Shown here: positions 32,601-44,380 of the stretch, piece after piece
How positions within the stretch are numbered: position 1 is the first letter of the stretch
Layout of the letters: every line of letters starts with the position of its first letter
Assembly (NCBI GenBank): GCA_027422505.1
Contig: JAPQWV010000051.1
Coordinates: forward strand, 4,493,501 to 4,557,500
DNA length: 64,000 bases
Direction of reading: 5' to 3'
Source of the DNA: Craterostigma plantagineum
Taxonomy: Eukaryota > Streptophyta > Magnoliopsida > Lamiales > Linderniaceae
Program-made: the position numbers and the translations under genes
Notes under the pieces: generated by a model
The model's database searches: none
Seen by the model: the letters and a program-made list of their open reading frames with translations, nothing else
Told to the model about the DNA's origin: nothing

Positions 32601-33558
32601 CGATCCCGGGGAGTTTCTTCTCGTCCCTTAGCCTAAACGTCCCGAGGTGGAGCTTCACGGCCCTGATGGCGTCGTGGATCGTCTCGAAGGGATCAGTGCC
32701 TGTATCAGAAAAGAAAATTGCCTTATCTAACCACTTGAGTGTTACACAATTCCTTAAGTTGACACGTGGTTCCTCCTATCTAGGGATGACAATCGGACCC
32801 ATTAAAGATCCATTAGATCTTCAAATGAGTCGAGTCTATTCCACTTACACCACTCCTGGTGTCTGAAGAGTGTGCATCAACGGCATAACCGACACCATGG
32901 ATGGTTTAAGTGGGTCTAGACTCGAACCTATTTAAAGATCCATTGAGTTTGTTAACGAATTTGCTCAATCCATGGTAGAAACTCTAAGCGAGTTGGGTGG
33001 GACATAACAAACCCGAAATAAATTGAACAAATTTATTTCGGGCTTAACTGCGAGAGAGAATAATAAAAAAAGAATCAAACCCGAGGTGATGTAGACGCCG
33101 TGGGTGAACACGGACCCACGAACGTCTGCATCGCCGCTCTCCAGGCAAAGCTCGAGCCCGTCCCCCGAGTTCCCCTGAAGGCACGCCTTGAACGGTCCCT
33201 CGATCAGAGGAAGGAACACCGTGTAACAAACCGAACCAGTCTCCTCCTCCTCGTCCTCCTTCGTCTCGACGAGCAAGAATTGGGTCTCCAACGGTACTTC
33301 TCGGCCTCGGACGCCCATCTTCTGGGCCATCCACCATAGCTTGAACCTGAAGCACGCGAGGAACCGCACGTCGGAGAGCTTCCCGAGGGGAACGACGTGG
33401 CGGCTGCTCGAGTGGTCGAGGATGGCCCCGAGGAATACGCCGGCGGCGGCCCCCACGGCGGAGGTGGCAACCACGTCCTCGGGGACGTCGGTGAGTATTG
33501 CTCGGTCCTTCACCGTGAGCTTTCTCTCGGATATTACGACGGAGGGCTTTATCGTCAT
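29656..33558 (-). CDS. RFS: Raffinose-synthase-family galactosyltransferase / SIP1-like alkaline alpha-galactosidase (GH36)
   Basis: Five exons in transcript order: 33,558-33,081, 32,699-31,907, 31,429-31,220, 31,121-30,987 and 30,298-29,656. The total is 2,259 nt, 752 aa, the usual length for this family (about 750-780). Landmarks: N-terminal [47 protein letters not shown], whose Asp (about residue 371) is the GH36 nucleophile; [11 protein letters not shown] (about 432-442) with the acid/base Asp; [40 protein letters not shown]. The family moves galactose between galactinol, sucrose and raffinose sugars or hydrolyses them. SIP1-type members may act mainly as alkaline alpha-galactosidases. 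The SHNLESLYC and SDDFYPRDP motifs resemble RFS1/RFS2 (SIP1) more than true raffinose synthase RFS5. Intron 2 contains a hAT-like insertion. Confidence 0.92.
31494..31878. mobile_element. hAT-like MITE in intron 2 of the raffinose-synthase-like gene
   Basis: AATTAGG occurs at both edges (31,487-31,493 and 31,879-31,885). The ends include TGTTCAAATTTCGGTTAACC and the complement of GAGTGAACATCCCT. Both subterminal parts are rich in TCGGTT/AACCGA words. Confidence 0.65.
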
Positions 33559-33633
33559 TTTGCTTTGCCGTCTAGTTTTTGGTTAAGGTTGTCCCTGGCT
33601 AGGAAATTAAGAATGAAAGGTTGAGGTGAGGTT

Positions 33634-33643
33634 TATTTATAAG
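33634..33643 (-). promoter_or_regulatory. Candidate TATA box of the raffinose-synthase-like gene
   Basis: TATAAATA on the minus strand, about 80 bases upstream of the ATG at 33,558. Position and sequence fit a plant core promoter with a short leader. Confidence 0.5.
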
Positions 33644-33893
33644 CGGAAGAATAAGATGATGATAAGCTCTAGCTACGGCTCATAAGTTCGACTTTTTTAT
33701 TTTTATTATCATTATTATTATTTTGGTTGGATTATGCTATATCAGATTTTATTGAAATGAACATAACTATCCTATGTTTTTTATTGCACGAAAGTCACGT
33801 TGTTGGTCTGAACATAGCGTCGTACCATCTGTGTTGTTTATGTTTTACTATTTTACCCCCAATTAGAGGGTGTTAGAAGCGCATAATTAAATA

Positions 33894-34163
33894 CTACAAC
33901 CTCCGTCCCACTTATTTCTTTTCATCTTTCTATTTCGGGCGTCTCATATAATTCTTCTCATTTCCATTTTTGGTAAAAAATTATCCCAATAATTAAACTA
34001 ATTACACCATTGATATTAAAAAAAATCTTCTTAATTTGCGTGTCCACTAATAACTTTTCTCTCTCCATACCTCAAAAGGTGTACTATAATATTAAAATAA
34101 TGTGGTTTCTTAATCTCCGTGCCGACTATCTTTGGGAAGAATTAGATGAGACGGAGGAAGTAG
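33894..34163. mobile_element. Stowaway-like MITE upstream of the raffinose-synthase-like gene
   Basis: The ends CTACAACCTCCGTCCCA and the complement of GAGACGGAGGAAGTAG are flanked by TA. About 270 bp, starting 336 bases upstream of the start codon, so it is in or next to the promoter. Confidence 0.82.
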
Positions 34164-36686
34164 TATTTTTTGCACACTAAAATGCGTGTTAAATTTATCA
34201 TTTTAATTTTCTTTGCAATATTTAACTGAATTATAACTTAAATGTAATTATGTATATTTATAATTATAAGTATATAAAAAAACTTAAATGTAATTACGTA
34301 TATTTATAATTATAAGTATATAAAAGAAAAAAAATGATTTATATGAAATTAAATGTGAAATAGTAATTTATTTAAGAAAAAAGACTAAACTAACGGACCA
34401 AAATGTCAAATTTTAGCCACTCCTCTCCCTTAATAAAATGGAATAGATAAATTACTCGAGTGCTACGCTACTTATAAATACCTGGGTTTGAGTGCGTAGT
34501 TTTTTTAAACCAAGGCTGCGTTATAAACAATTTAGGTTTTTTTTTTTTTTTTTTTTTTTCTATTTGGATGTCCCTCTATTCACTCAATATAGTTTGCACT
34601 ACACACTCGATAAGACTAATTTACGAGGCCAGGCGGGAGTATCTCATTTAGACTGTGTTTGGTTTGAGGAAATTAGGGTGGAAAAGAAAACGAGGGAGAA
34701 AATGATTTCCGTAAGTTTTTTTTTTCAGCACCATTTGGTGAGGAGATTAGTTTTCCTAGTTTCAAATAGAAAATAAACCTAATTTTCTTTTCTTTTCCTT
34801 AAGTAATTCTCCGATCAACCAAACACAAAATAACTTTCTTTTTATTTTTCTTTTCCCTACTACTTTCCACGAACCAAACACACCGAATTCGAATATGGGA
34901 CCTTCAATTAAAGTGTCTTGAGCTTAACCACTAAGTCAAAACTTCATTTGAAGCCACGTGAAAGTAACACTTAATAAAAAATAATGATCTCATTGGATAT
35001 TAACATCCATACTTTAATTTAAATGGTTGAAACGACGTGATAGGTCAATAATTTCATGTTTTGTCATGTCAGTGCGTTGCTCTCATGGTATATATAAAAC
35101 TATTGGCCGAATAATAGATGCACGTTTTGTTTTTATTACTCCTATTATCGCCGATGTTCAAATATTGATGTTTAAGCCATATTTGAACAAATCTTTGCTT
35201 CGCCATAAAAAAAAGATCTTCACCTCAATGATTTGTTAGAACTAAATCGGTCTTTCATAATCGAACCCCTCTTATGCGCATTTCTTGCATTGCATTGTAA
35301 AAAGAAAAAAAGTTGGAGATCTCAATGGATATTCATATCTTATATTTACATACATGAAGATGATAATATTACAGATGCGAAACTTACGATGATATCAAAA
35401 ATCATATACTACGAGTTTATCTGCGTGACGCATTATTATTCCGACAAATTGCAACCCGTCGCTATAGTTGTAACATTATTGAAGTGTTTGTCCAAAACCC
35501 AATCATGAAAAATATGTAATTTCAGTGGTTCTGAATTCCTATCGGAGAATCTCCTTTTAGTTCATTAACAATCAGAGAGGCGAAGACAAGAAAACTTTTC
35601 TAGGAATTGGCCCACGAAATGAAAGGACACAACCAATAATTCAATACACATCCGCAATTGAAGCAAAGCAAATCAAGTGATGAAAAAAAACAAATTTCGA
35701 GTATATAGTAATTATCACCATCTTTAATAATCATACACTTAGAAGTTAGAAATAAAGTTCACGTCTCCGTCGAAGTGATTATGAATTATCTCACCGTTTT
35801 GTCACCGTATGTAGGGTTGCAAATGAATGGTTTTTTTTTTTTTGTTTTATTTATGATTTGATTCGAAATTTTAAGATTCGTATTCGAAATATTTCAAGTA
35901 CGAAATTCGAATAAAATATTTTTTTTTTCTGATTAGAATAGTTTTCGAATACGAATGCAAATAAAAATATCAAAGAATTCGATTCAATTGTTCATCTGAT
36001 TCCAATTCAATATATGTTTAATATAGCATGCTGTAATTCGATATATATTTTAAATATAGCATATTATAAGTCAATATTATATCGTAAATATAACATTGAC
36101 TTTATAATTATATATACTTTTTTATTAAATAGAAAAAGTGAAAAATAAATATATACTTTATTATAATTCAATGTAAGTTTTAATTATAATAACATAATTT
36201 ATATTATATGTAATAAAAAATAAAATATATCCATACTCAGCATATTCGAATAATATTTTCAAATACGAATTCGATTTTTATTATTCGAATAGTAATATTG
36301 ATAGAATACGAATAGAATATTGTAATACTCGGCTCAATTCCGAGACATATGTCATATACTCTCATCGCGTTTGGGATCCGATATATTAAACTACTAACTT
36401 TCTCACACTCACATTCACATGTGATTATTACACAAGTTGTTTTCATGTTTTAGGGTAATTTTGTCGCTGCGTTTTATTTTTGTTACCATATTCATATGCG
36501 GCCTTCTATTTGAAATAATATGAACCTATATAATATATACCATTTGGGACAATTTTAAGACTATAAACTTTAACATATTTCGCACACGCCAATAAATACA
36601 ATGAACGAACGATTTGCAAATAAATGAATAAAATTGAATAATACATAGCTAAAACGCGCGCAATGCTTCCATGAAAGAAAAGGTCG
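34164..36686. other. Intergenic, repeat remnants, no gene
   Basis: It contains a direct repeat of AACTTAAATGTAATTACGTA-type sequence (about 34,230-34,320), a T run at 34,537-34,559, a Tourist-like MITE (34,653-34,883), and an AT-rich hAT-like remnant (about 35,813-36,330: AGGGTTGCAAATGAATGG, then many TTCGAATAC/GTATTCG words). No coding family is recognised. The last 150 bases are probably the 3' untranslated region of the kinase gene. Confidence 0.4.
34653..34883. mobile_element. Tourist-like MITE
   Basis: The ends GACTGTGTTTGGTTTG and the complement of CGAACCAAACACACC are inverted. The interior is A/G-rich then T/C-rich, as in other members. The target duplication was not resolved. Confidence 0.5.
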
Positions 36687-37972
36687 TTATGTTTCACTGT
36701 TATTATTCTTCGACCTCGACCTCGCTCCCCACTGTACAGCATCAGCGACGGCCCTCTCTCGCTCCTTAGCCTCCGCCTCCGCCAGATGCCGGCCGTCGGA
36801 GCTCTCCGCCGCTCCCGAGCTCGGCGATGGACTCGCCGGCGAAGAACCGAAGGACGACCTCGATCCATCACCATCCGATTCCGACCACAGAGAGCTCAGC
36901 GCCGTCACCACGTCGCTCACGTACGGACGCGTTCCGGCGTCCTGCTGGAGGCACATGGCGGCGATCGCCACCGCCTGGTTGAAGCTCTTCCTCGGAATCT
37001 CCTCCTCAGCGAGGAGCTCGTCGCGGAGCTCGCCGTACCTTCCGTTGTCCTTGAAGATGGGCTCAGCCTGTTCGACAAAATGCCAAGGTGAGATACTTTC
37101 CCTTTTTTATCTTATTACTCGAAGATGATGCGCTCAAAATGTTCGCCGAAATGCCGAGCTGAAGAATTTCCCCCTTGTTTTATCTCATTATCGACTTACC
37201 CAAATCACTAAATTGTGACCCTCGTTCCCCCTCCTCGATTCGACTGCCCGCCTGCCCGTGATAAGCTCGAGCATCACAACGCCGAAGCTGTAAACGTCGG
37301 ATTTTACGGTCAGCTTGCCCGTCCTCTGATACTCGGGCGCGCAATACCCGTAAGTTCCCATAACACGGGTCGAAACGTGGGTCTTCTCGCCCACGGGCCC
37401 TAATTTGGCCAGCCCGAAATCCGAGAGCTTTGCGTTGTAGCGCTTATCGAGCAAAATGTTGGACGATTTTAGGTCTCGGTAGATCACGGGCGGGCTGACC
37501 TCGTCGTGGAGGTACTCGAGCCCCTTCGCCGCGTGTAGGGCGATCTTCATCCTCGTGGCCCACGGAAGTGGGGCCCGGCCCGGCGGGAGATCTGATTTTT
37601 GGAGGAATTAGTGAGATGTTTGATTGCGAATACGTATACAGTTGCATATTATAATATATTCTCTAGGAGCGCGTTTGGATTCGCGTATTTGAAATCGGAT
37701 GATTTAAAATTATAGATTTCAAAATCTATTGTTTGGCAATCATTAGAGTTTCAAATCCAAGTCTATTGTTTTGAAAACGTTAGGATTTCGAAATTGGAAT
37801 TTCGAAATGAAGCTCGAGCTGGACAAGCTCGTCGAACACGACTTCTAACGTTTTCTTATTAAAAAGTAAAATAAATTAAAAACAATAAATAAAAAAGCTC
37901 ACAGGCCCGTTTGCGAGTTTTCAAGCACCCACGGGCCACGAGTGAGCTTGAGATCGTAATGATCTCGTCGCC

Positions 37973-38008
<36 letters not shown>

Positions 38009-39286
38009 TTAAATATTATTATTAGTTTTATTATTTGTTATTATTACTATTATTATTACTATTTAACTAAAATTCATTACATGCTCAATTTTGGATTTCG
38101 AAAACGCATCATTTGACATGAAATTTCAAATCTGATAAACAGGAAGTGTTTAGATTTAACCTCGGACTTGGATGAAATCGAAATCCAAATCACTCGAAGG
38201 TCAAACGGATGATTTGGAAGAAATCCGAATTTCAATCGAAATCCGGAATCCAAGCGGGTTATAGACGAATTGATCATCAACATGTGTAATAGAGTTCATG
38301 GAGCAAAGATGTCTAGATGAAGTGATCATTCAACGTGTACATACCAAGTAAGTGGTCTTCTAAGGATCCCAACGGCATGTACTCGTAGACCAGGAGCCTC
38401 TGTACGCCGTCGCAGCAGTAACCGATTAGGTTGACTAAATTTGGGTGGTCTAAGAGGCTCAGCATCAAGACCTCCACGAGGAACTCTCGGTTACCCTGCA
38501 AACCGTTGCGGTCTAACTGCTTTATGGCCACCGTCTGAGCGGGCCCGTCCTGTATTAAAAAAAAACATAACTCGTGAATCAATTCAAGAAAGAGATTAAC
38601 GTAAATTTCTCTAAGTATGGGGCTCCTAGTCGAGCCTCATACCAGCGTCGGCCACTGTTTCCAACAACACGTTATGGAATAAGCCCGTTAGATGTTATCT
38701 TACCTTTTTTCAATCATACTAATAATATAACACAGGCCCGTAATATTGGAACGGGCTTTTTTATCAATACCGACCTGGAGTTATAGTATTACCTCTTCGA
38801 TTTTATCGAGACAACCTCTGTAAACTCGTCCGAATCCACCTTCGCCGATTAGATTATCTTGTCTGAAGTTCCTTGTGGCTGACGCGAGTTCTCGAAAGGT
38901 GAACGTTATGGCTTTTATGTTGTTCGCTCCAATCTCCTTCTCGGGGGCTTTAGTGGCGCTTTCGGTTTCTGGCGTTTGTTTCTTACGATGTTCTGAGTAA
39001 AAACAAGCATATACATATGGATGTTACGTACGAAAATAATGAATTTTTTGCCATAACATTCCGAGAAAATGAAGTTTTGATTCAAGAATATTGTAATAAA
39101 ATATATTTCGCAATTAAGAAAATTTAGAGAAAAAAAGTGATATTGAAAAAACAACTTACCATGGCGTGGATGGTTGTGCAATGGTGGTGTTCTGTGCCCA
39201 TGCGATAGGGAACGAAGGAAAGGGCTTTCTTTCCGATCGTTTTGCGTTTTCGTATTATTGGAAGAGAAGCACGATAAACAATTCAT
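36687..39286 (-). CDS. PBL: Receptor-like cytoplasmic kinase, RLCK-VII (PBL23-like)
   Basis: Five exons in transcript order: 39,286-39,160, 38,992-38,793, 38,549-38,345, 37,591-37,200 and 37,067-36,687. All borders are GT/AG and the total is 1,305 nt, 434 aa. The N-terminus MNCLSCFSS has Cys residues suited to palmitoylation and no Gly2, as in PBL23-type members. The kinase follows from about residue 72: [41 protein letters not shown] (Lys119), YRDLKSSN (Asp217), DFGLAK (Asp235), [14 protein letters not shown]. The C-terminus [20 protein letters not shown] and [13 protein letters not shown] matches PBL23 and relatives. These kinases act at the plasma membrane downstream of receptor kinases in immunity or growth. 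Two upstream in-frame Met codons (39,310 region) are not conserved, so 39,286 is preferred. Intron 3 carries a repeat insertion. Confidence 0.93.
37667..38262. mobile_element. MITE-like insertion in intron 3 of the RLCK gene
   Basis: The ends GCGCGTTTGGATTCG and the complement of CGGAATCCAAGCGGG are inverted, and both halves are rich in GATTTCAAAT / ATTTGAAATC words. The interior includes a (TTA)n microsatellite (about 37,976-38,010). Borders are approximate. Confidence 0.5.
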
Positions 39287-39626
39287 TTTCTCTCTTCTTT
39301 TTTCAATCAAAATTTGATGATGCTTTTCCCTATTTTTTTACACGTTGAGGATGCCTTTATTTTACGAAATTAATCGGTAGTTTCAAGAAATGGAATTCCG
39401 AGGATTGTGTAGAAAAAAAAACAGTGTTGAAAGAACAATGTCGATGAGGCTTTTGAAACATACTCTTGGGAAATAATTTAACATCTACCCGAAAAACAAG
39501 CAATATGTACGATGATGAATCGACGTTGTATAGAGGCTAGACTAGAACATGTTAAATTTAGTAAATAATAATAAATAAAAGAAAGAATATATGTCTTCTT
39601 TAATAAACTTTTATTAGGGTGGAAAC
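39287..39626. other. Upstream region of the RLCK gene
   Basis: Likely short leader and promoter; no clear TATA box was seen. It abuts the copia LTR at 39,627. Confidence 0.3.
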
Positions 39627-40146
39627 TGTGGGGGTTGAGCGGTAATTTTCGGGCACAGCGGAAGATTTATTTTGGACCCGCGACTATTTTATTTGGACAG
39701 TATAAAACCGAAATGACACTGAGCAAGAACATGAGATTTTTACGTGGTTCGGCGAATACCGCCTACCTCCACGGAGAGCACCAGCTTTACTATATTGAGC
39801 ATATTACACCGTTCAAATTTAATGCTCGTGTTTAAACCCAAACTCGAGACCCCTCACCCACCCGAGTAATGTATTTGTACATACTCCCAACTACCCCAGT
39901 AAAACTAAAACCCGCTCTCACCCTTATCCACCCGGATAAGTTTCCTCTCTACACTCTCTCTCACTAAGACTATATATATTTGCTTTGCTCTTGGGATACA
40001 TAGAATGAAGCACGATGAAGCCTTTATATAGGCAATTTATTGAGCAAAAGGCCAATAAAGATTATGTTATTGCATACATAATCTTTAGATAAGCCTTGTT
40101 GGCCTTTTAATGTCGATGAGCTTATCACCAAAGGCTGGACCCAACA
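39627..40146 (-). repeat. Copia LTR (3' LTR of a deleted minus-strand element)
   Basis: Read on the minus strand it starts TGTTGGGTCCAGCC and ends CTCAACCCCCACA. It is preceded by the purine tract CTGGAGGGGGAGAT (40,147-40,160). Plant copia LTRs of this kind contain the ACGTGGTTCGGC block seen at 39,743-39,754. The LTR begins 340 bases upstream of the RLCK start codon. Confidence 0.75.
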
Positions 40147-40160
40147 ATCTCCCCCTCCAG

Positions 40161-40934
40161 CCGCATTCATCATCTTCTTCTCCAAGCGCTCATCCTAGCG
40201 AGTCTGAACTTGAGAGTAAATCGTTCGTAATTATCACGAACGTCCATTGGCCTTCTTGCACCAGCTACACATATCCGAATCAAGAATTCAGGTCCTACCA
40301 ACTTGATTCACCCGCGGCAACCTATGTACAGCTGCTGAACCGACTCTACCTGTCGATTCTGAAGAGGAACTTCGACGCAACCCCTTCTCCAGCAGGATTT
40401 TCCTTCGGACCATCGTCTGCCTTTCCACCACGCGTGCGCGATTTTCGTTAGCCCATCGAAGTCAGAGTGTTTTGTACCACACTCCCGTCTAGACGATACT
40501 AACCTCCACGCTCTTCTCCATTCAGTAGGACTTTTCTGCCACGTGTGATTTTACAGACTCCCCCTGCTATGAAACTCCCATAGCCCTTGGAATCTAACTG
40601 ACTCAAGGATATTAAATTCTTTCGTAACTTTGGGACAAAGATCACACCCCCCAAAGCTCGCACTGCTCCGTCTGTCATTTTGATCTTTACAGTATCAACA
40701 CCACGAACCGCATGACGGTATCCATCAGCCATGGAAACCGAACCTCTTCGTATCTTCTGGAACGTATCAAAATATTTTCTTTCGGAACAAATATGGTACT
40801 TCGACCCCGAATCCAATATCCATTCATCCTGAGAACGAGCGCCATCATTGTAGACTGTGAGAACATCTACAACATCATCCGCATCATGTGCTATCATGGT
40901 TGTGGAATTTCTATCCCCGTTCTTGTCCAAACCC
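40161..40934 (-). pseudogene. Deleted copia gag-pol remnant (protease to pre-integrase)
   Basis: On the minus strand 40,499 to about 40,925 reads DEWILDSGSKYHIC (protease DSG active site), VSMADGYRHAVRGVDTVKIKM, then FVPKLRKNLISLSQLDSKGY, the stretch before the copia pre-integrase domain. Downstream of that only about 340 bases separate it from the purine tract, so integrase, reverse transcriptase and RNase H are deleted. At 40,927-40,934 it joins Ty3 element A directly. Confidence 0.75.
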
Positions 40935-40941
40935 ACTAGGA

Positions 40942-41516
40942 TGAGTTTACAATTAGCGGATAGATCTGTTAAGTATCCTAGGGGTATCATAGAAGATGTG
41001 CTGGTTAAAGTCGATAAATTCATAATTCCTGCAGACTTTGTTATTCTCGATATGGAGGAGGATGAAAATATTCCTCTAATATTGGGTAGACCATTTCTCG
41101 CTACTGGAGGAACCATGGTCGATGTTCGTAACGGAACATTGACGTTAACCATAGATGGCGAAAAAGTCACATTCGATATGACCGAATCAATGAGAAATTC
41201 TGAGAAATTAGACGATAAATGTTTTTACATTGATGCATGGAACGACTTTCTATCATTGCAGGGACTATCACAACCAGAAACGTTTGCTTCGATGTCCGGA
41301 TTAGCAGAGACTGAAGAGCCAATGCATGAACAATCTTTTGAGGTTGACCAATTAGACGTAGACGAAGACAAGGCGGAACCTAACATCGAAGTGCACCCGA
41401 ACAAAGAAGAGGAAAAAGAAAAATGTTCGATAGAGGAGCCACCAACCATTGAACTCAAGCAACTGCCCGATCACTTGGAGTATGCGTTTCTCGAGGAAAA
41501 CTCGAAGCTCCCGTAA
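40942..41516 (+). pseudogene. Element A: C-terminal half of aspartic protease and linker
   Basis: The frame carries FVILDMEEDENIPLILGRPF and GTMVDVRNGTLTLTIDGEK, the second half of the Ty3 retropepsin domain, then an acidic linker ending at a stop at 41,516. The catalytic Asp (present in B as ALADLGASINLM) is lost upstream of the junction with the copia remnant. The same stop is at 50,674 in element B. Confidence 0.75.
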
Positions 41517-41530
41517 TTATAGCATCAAAT

Positions 41531-42418
41531 TTGGAGAAGAAACAGAAAATCATGCTCCTAGACCTGTTACGGGAGCATAAGAAGGTGCTTGCATGGAAGA
41601 TATCAGATATCCGAGGCATCAGCCCGACCTTCTGCATGCATAGGACCCTGATGGAAGACGAGTTCAAGCCGGTGGTGCAACATCAAAGGCGTCTAAACCC
41701 GAACATGAAGGAGGTAGTAAAAGCTGAGGTAATAAAGCTACTTGATGCGGGCGTCATATACCCGAGCTCAGACAGTGCATGGGTGAGCCCAGTTCAAGTG
41801 GTGCCAAAGAAGGGAGGAATGACGGTGGTAACCAACGAAAAAAACGAACTCATTCCAACAAGGACCGTTATAGGGTGTCGAGTGTGCATCGACTACCGGA
41901 AATTAAACGACGCGACACGAAAAGATCACTTTTCTCTACCGTTCATTGATCAAATGCTTGAGCGTTTATCCGGTCATGAATTTTATTGTTTTCTTGATGG
42001 TCTTTCAGGTTATTTGCAGATCCCGATCGCACCAGAAGATCAAGAGAAAACGACTTTTACATGCCCATTCGGAACCTTTGCATATCGGAGGATGCCTTTC
42101 GGACTGTGTAATGCCCCGGCTACCTTCCAACGGTGCATGATGGCCATTTTCGACAAATTAATCGGTAAAGGAATGGAGGTATTCATGGATGACTTCTCGA
42201 TTTTCGGTAACTCATTTGAAGTATGTCTTTCCAATCTTAAGGCGGTACTTAAACGATGCGAGGAAACGAACATTGTGCTAAACTGGGAAAAATGTCATTT
42301 TATGGTTAGAGAAGGTATCGTTTTAGGTCACAAGATATCGGCTAGAGGAATCGAGGTAGATAGAGCAAAAATAGAAACTATTGAACGATTACCTCCACTC
42401 ATCGGTAAAAGCAATTAG
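41531..42418 (+). pseudogene. Element A: reverse transcriptase fragment
   Basis: 295 codons: AWKISDIRGISP, WVSPVQVVPKKGG, RVCIDYRKLNDATRKDHF, FLDGLSGYLQIPIAPEDQ, and the catalytic FMDDFSIF. It ends at a stop after a frame change at about 42,410. The same break is in element B at 51,576. The reading frame before it is shifted relative to the protease. Confidence 0.85.
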
Positions 42419-43160
42419 AAGTTTCTTAGGACATGTTGGTTTTTATCATAGATTTATTAAAGATTTTTCTAAAATTGCTAGACCTTTAACTCGCTTGCTA
42501 GAAAAAGATGTACCGTATGAGTTTACGACCGATTGTATGAATGCTTTTACTCTACTTAAAGATAAGCTTATTAATGCTCCTGTCATGGTAGCCCCCGATT
42601 GGAGGCTACCATTCGAACTAATGTGCGATGCCAATGATTTTGCAGTAGGTGCAGTTTTGGGGCAGCGACGGGAAAAATATTTTCAGCCGATACACTATGC
42701 AAGCAAGACTCTAAATGAGGCACAATCAAATTATACTACCACCGAGAAGGAATTGCTTGCAGTCGTGTATGCAATCGACAAGTTCCGTCAATATCTTATC
42801 GTATCGAAGGTCATCATCTACACAGATCATTCAACCATTAAGCATCTCTTTGCGAAGCCGGATGCAAAGCCGAGGCTGATCCGATGGATTCTACTACTCC
42901 AAGAGTTCGACGTGGAGTTCCGCGACCAAAAGGGAACGGAGAATCTTGCCGCAGACCACTTGTCGAGACTAGAAGAGACATCCTGCGATGTTACAAAAGA
43001 TGAGACGATCCGAGACTACTTTCCCGACGAACATCTTTATGCTATACATGAGGTACCTGATGAACTTCCATGGTATGCCGATATTGCTAACTATCTTGTA
43101 GAGAGGATCTTACCAAGGGGATACACGAGTCACCAGAGGAAGAAATTTTCTCGGACTTGA
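42381..43160 (+). pseudogene. Element A: RNase H and start of integrase
   Basis: It contains [56 protein letters not shown] and YTDHSTIKHL (RNase H), then RLEETSCD. A one-base loss near 43,148 relative to element B shifts the frame, and the ORF ends at 43,160. Confidence 0.85.
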
Positions 43161-44380
43161 AGTATTACTTTTGGGATGATCCTTATCTATTTAGGATTTG
43201 TGCGGATAATATAATCAGGCGATGCGTAACCTTCCCCGAAACAATCGATATCTTGGGGCATTGCCACACGGGACCGTGCGGAGGTCATTATGGAGGCAAC
43301 CGAACCGCACAAAAGGTACTAGAATGTGGATTCTACTGGCCAACAATTTTCAAGGACGCGCAAAGGTATGTAGAAATGTGCGATAGGTGCCAACGGACAG
43401 GTAATATCTCTAAGCGGAATGAAATGCCTCAAAATTTCATTCTTGTATCTGAAATATTTGACGTATGGGGCATTGATTTTATGGGTCCATTTCCTACATC
43501 TTTCAAGAATCGATATATCCTAGTTGCGGTAGATTATGTATCAAAATGGGTAGAAGCGCAAGCGCTACCTACTAATGATGCTAGGGTAGTCGTTAAATTT
43601 TTGAAATCTTTATTTTCGCGATTTGGTTCACCTCGTTGCATTATTAGCGATAAAGGTACGCACTTCTGTAACACCCAATTTGCAAAGACGCTCGAGAAAT
43701 ACGGCGTTAAACATAGTGTTACCACTGCATACCATCCTCAAGCTAGGGGCCAAGTGGAGGTCGTGAACAGGGAGCTGAAGCGGATACTAGAGAAGATCGT
43801 GGAACACCATAGGCGGGATTGGCCGAACAAGCTAAACGATGCTTTATGGGCGTACCGAACAGCATATAAGACGCCTATCGGATCTACGCCCTATAGACTT
43901 GTTTACGGGAAATCTTGTCATTTACCCGTCGAGCTTGAACACAAGGCGTATTGGGCGCTAAAAAAACTAAATTTTGATTTGAATCTTGCAGGTGAAAAGC
44001 GAAACTTACAGATCAACGAGCTCGACGAGTGGAGACAGATGGCGTACGAAAATACTCGCCTCTACAAGGAGCGTACGAAGCTGTATCATGATCGTAAAAT
44101 CATGAAAAGGGAATTTCAAGAAGGCGACCGGGTCTTGCTTTACAACTCGGGCCTGCGGCTGTTTCCTGGTAAACTGAAATCGCGATGGTCTGGACCATTT
44201 ACGGTGACCCGAGCATTTCCATACGGAACTGTCGAGATCACACATCCGGAGAAGGGGACCTTCAAGGTGAACGGGCACCGACTCAAGCATTACTATGGCG
44301 GTGACATCGAGGCGCTCGAAAAAGAAACCATCCACCTCCTCAACACCACCCAACGCCAAAAATCACCGAACAATGTCTAG
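43157..44380 (+). CDS. Element A: integrase ORF
   Basis: 407 codons. It has the zinc site ([13 protein letters not shown], then CDRCQRTG), the catalytic core ([19 protein letters not shown], and the Glu in [10 protein letters not shown]), and a C-terminal domain ending [17 protein letters not shown] replaces the usual ASGQ before the catalytic Glu, unlike element B. The ORF lacks its own start context, being the tail of a broken polyprotein. Confidence 0.8.
   Translation: MKYYFWDDPYLFRICADNIIRRCVTFPETIDILGHCHTGPCGGHYGGNRTAQKVLECGFYWPTIFKDAQRYVEMCDRCQRTGNISKRNEMPQNFILVSEIFDVWGIDFMGPFPTSFKNRYILVAVDYVSKWVEAQALPTNDARVVVKFLKSLFSRFGSPRCIISDKGTHFCNTQFAKTLEKYGVKHSVTTAYHPQARGQVEVVNRELKRILEKIVEHHRRDWPNKLNDALWAYRTAYKTPIGSTPYRLVYGKSCHLPVELEHKAYWALKKLNFDLNLAGEKRNLQINELDEWRQMAYENTRLYKERTKLYHDRKIMKREFQEGDRVLLYNSGLRLFPGKLKSRWSGPFTVTRAFPYGTVEITHPEKGTFKVNGHRLKHYYGGDIEALEKETIHLLNTTQRQKSPNNV

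Noticed and set aside
20304..39286. Biosynthetic or functional gene cluster
   Set aside because: The four genes belong to unrelated pathways; adjacency looks incidental.
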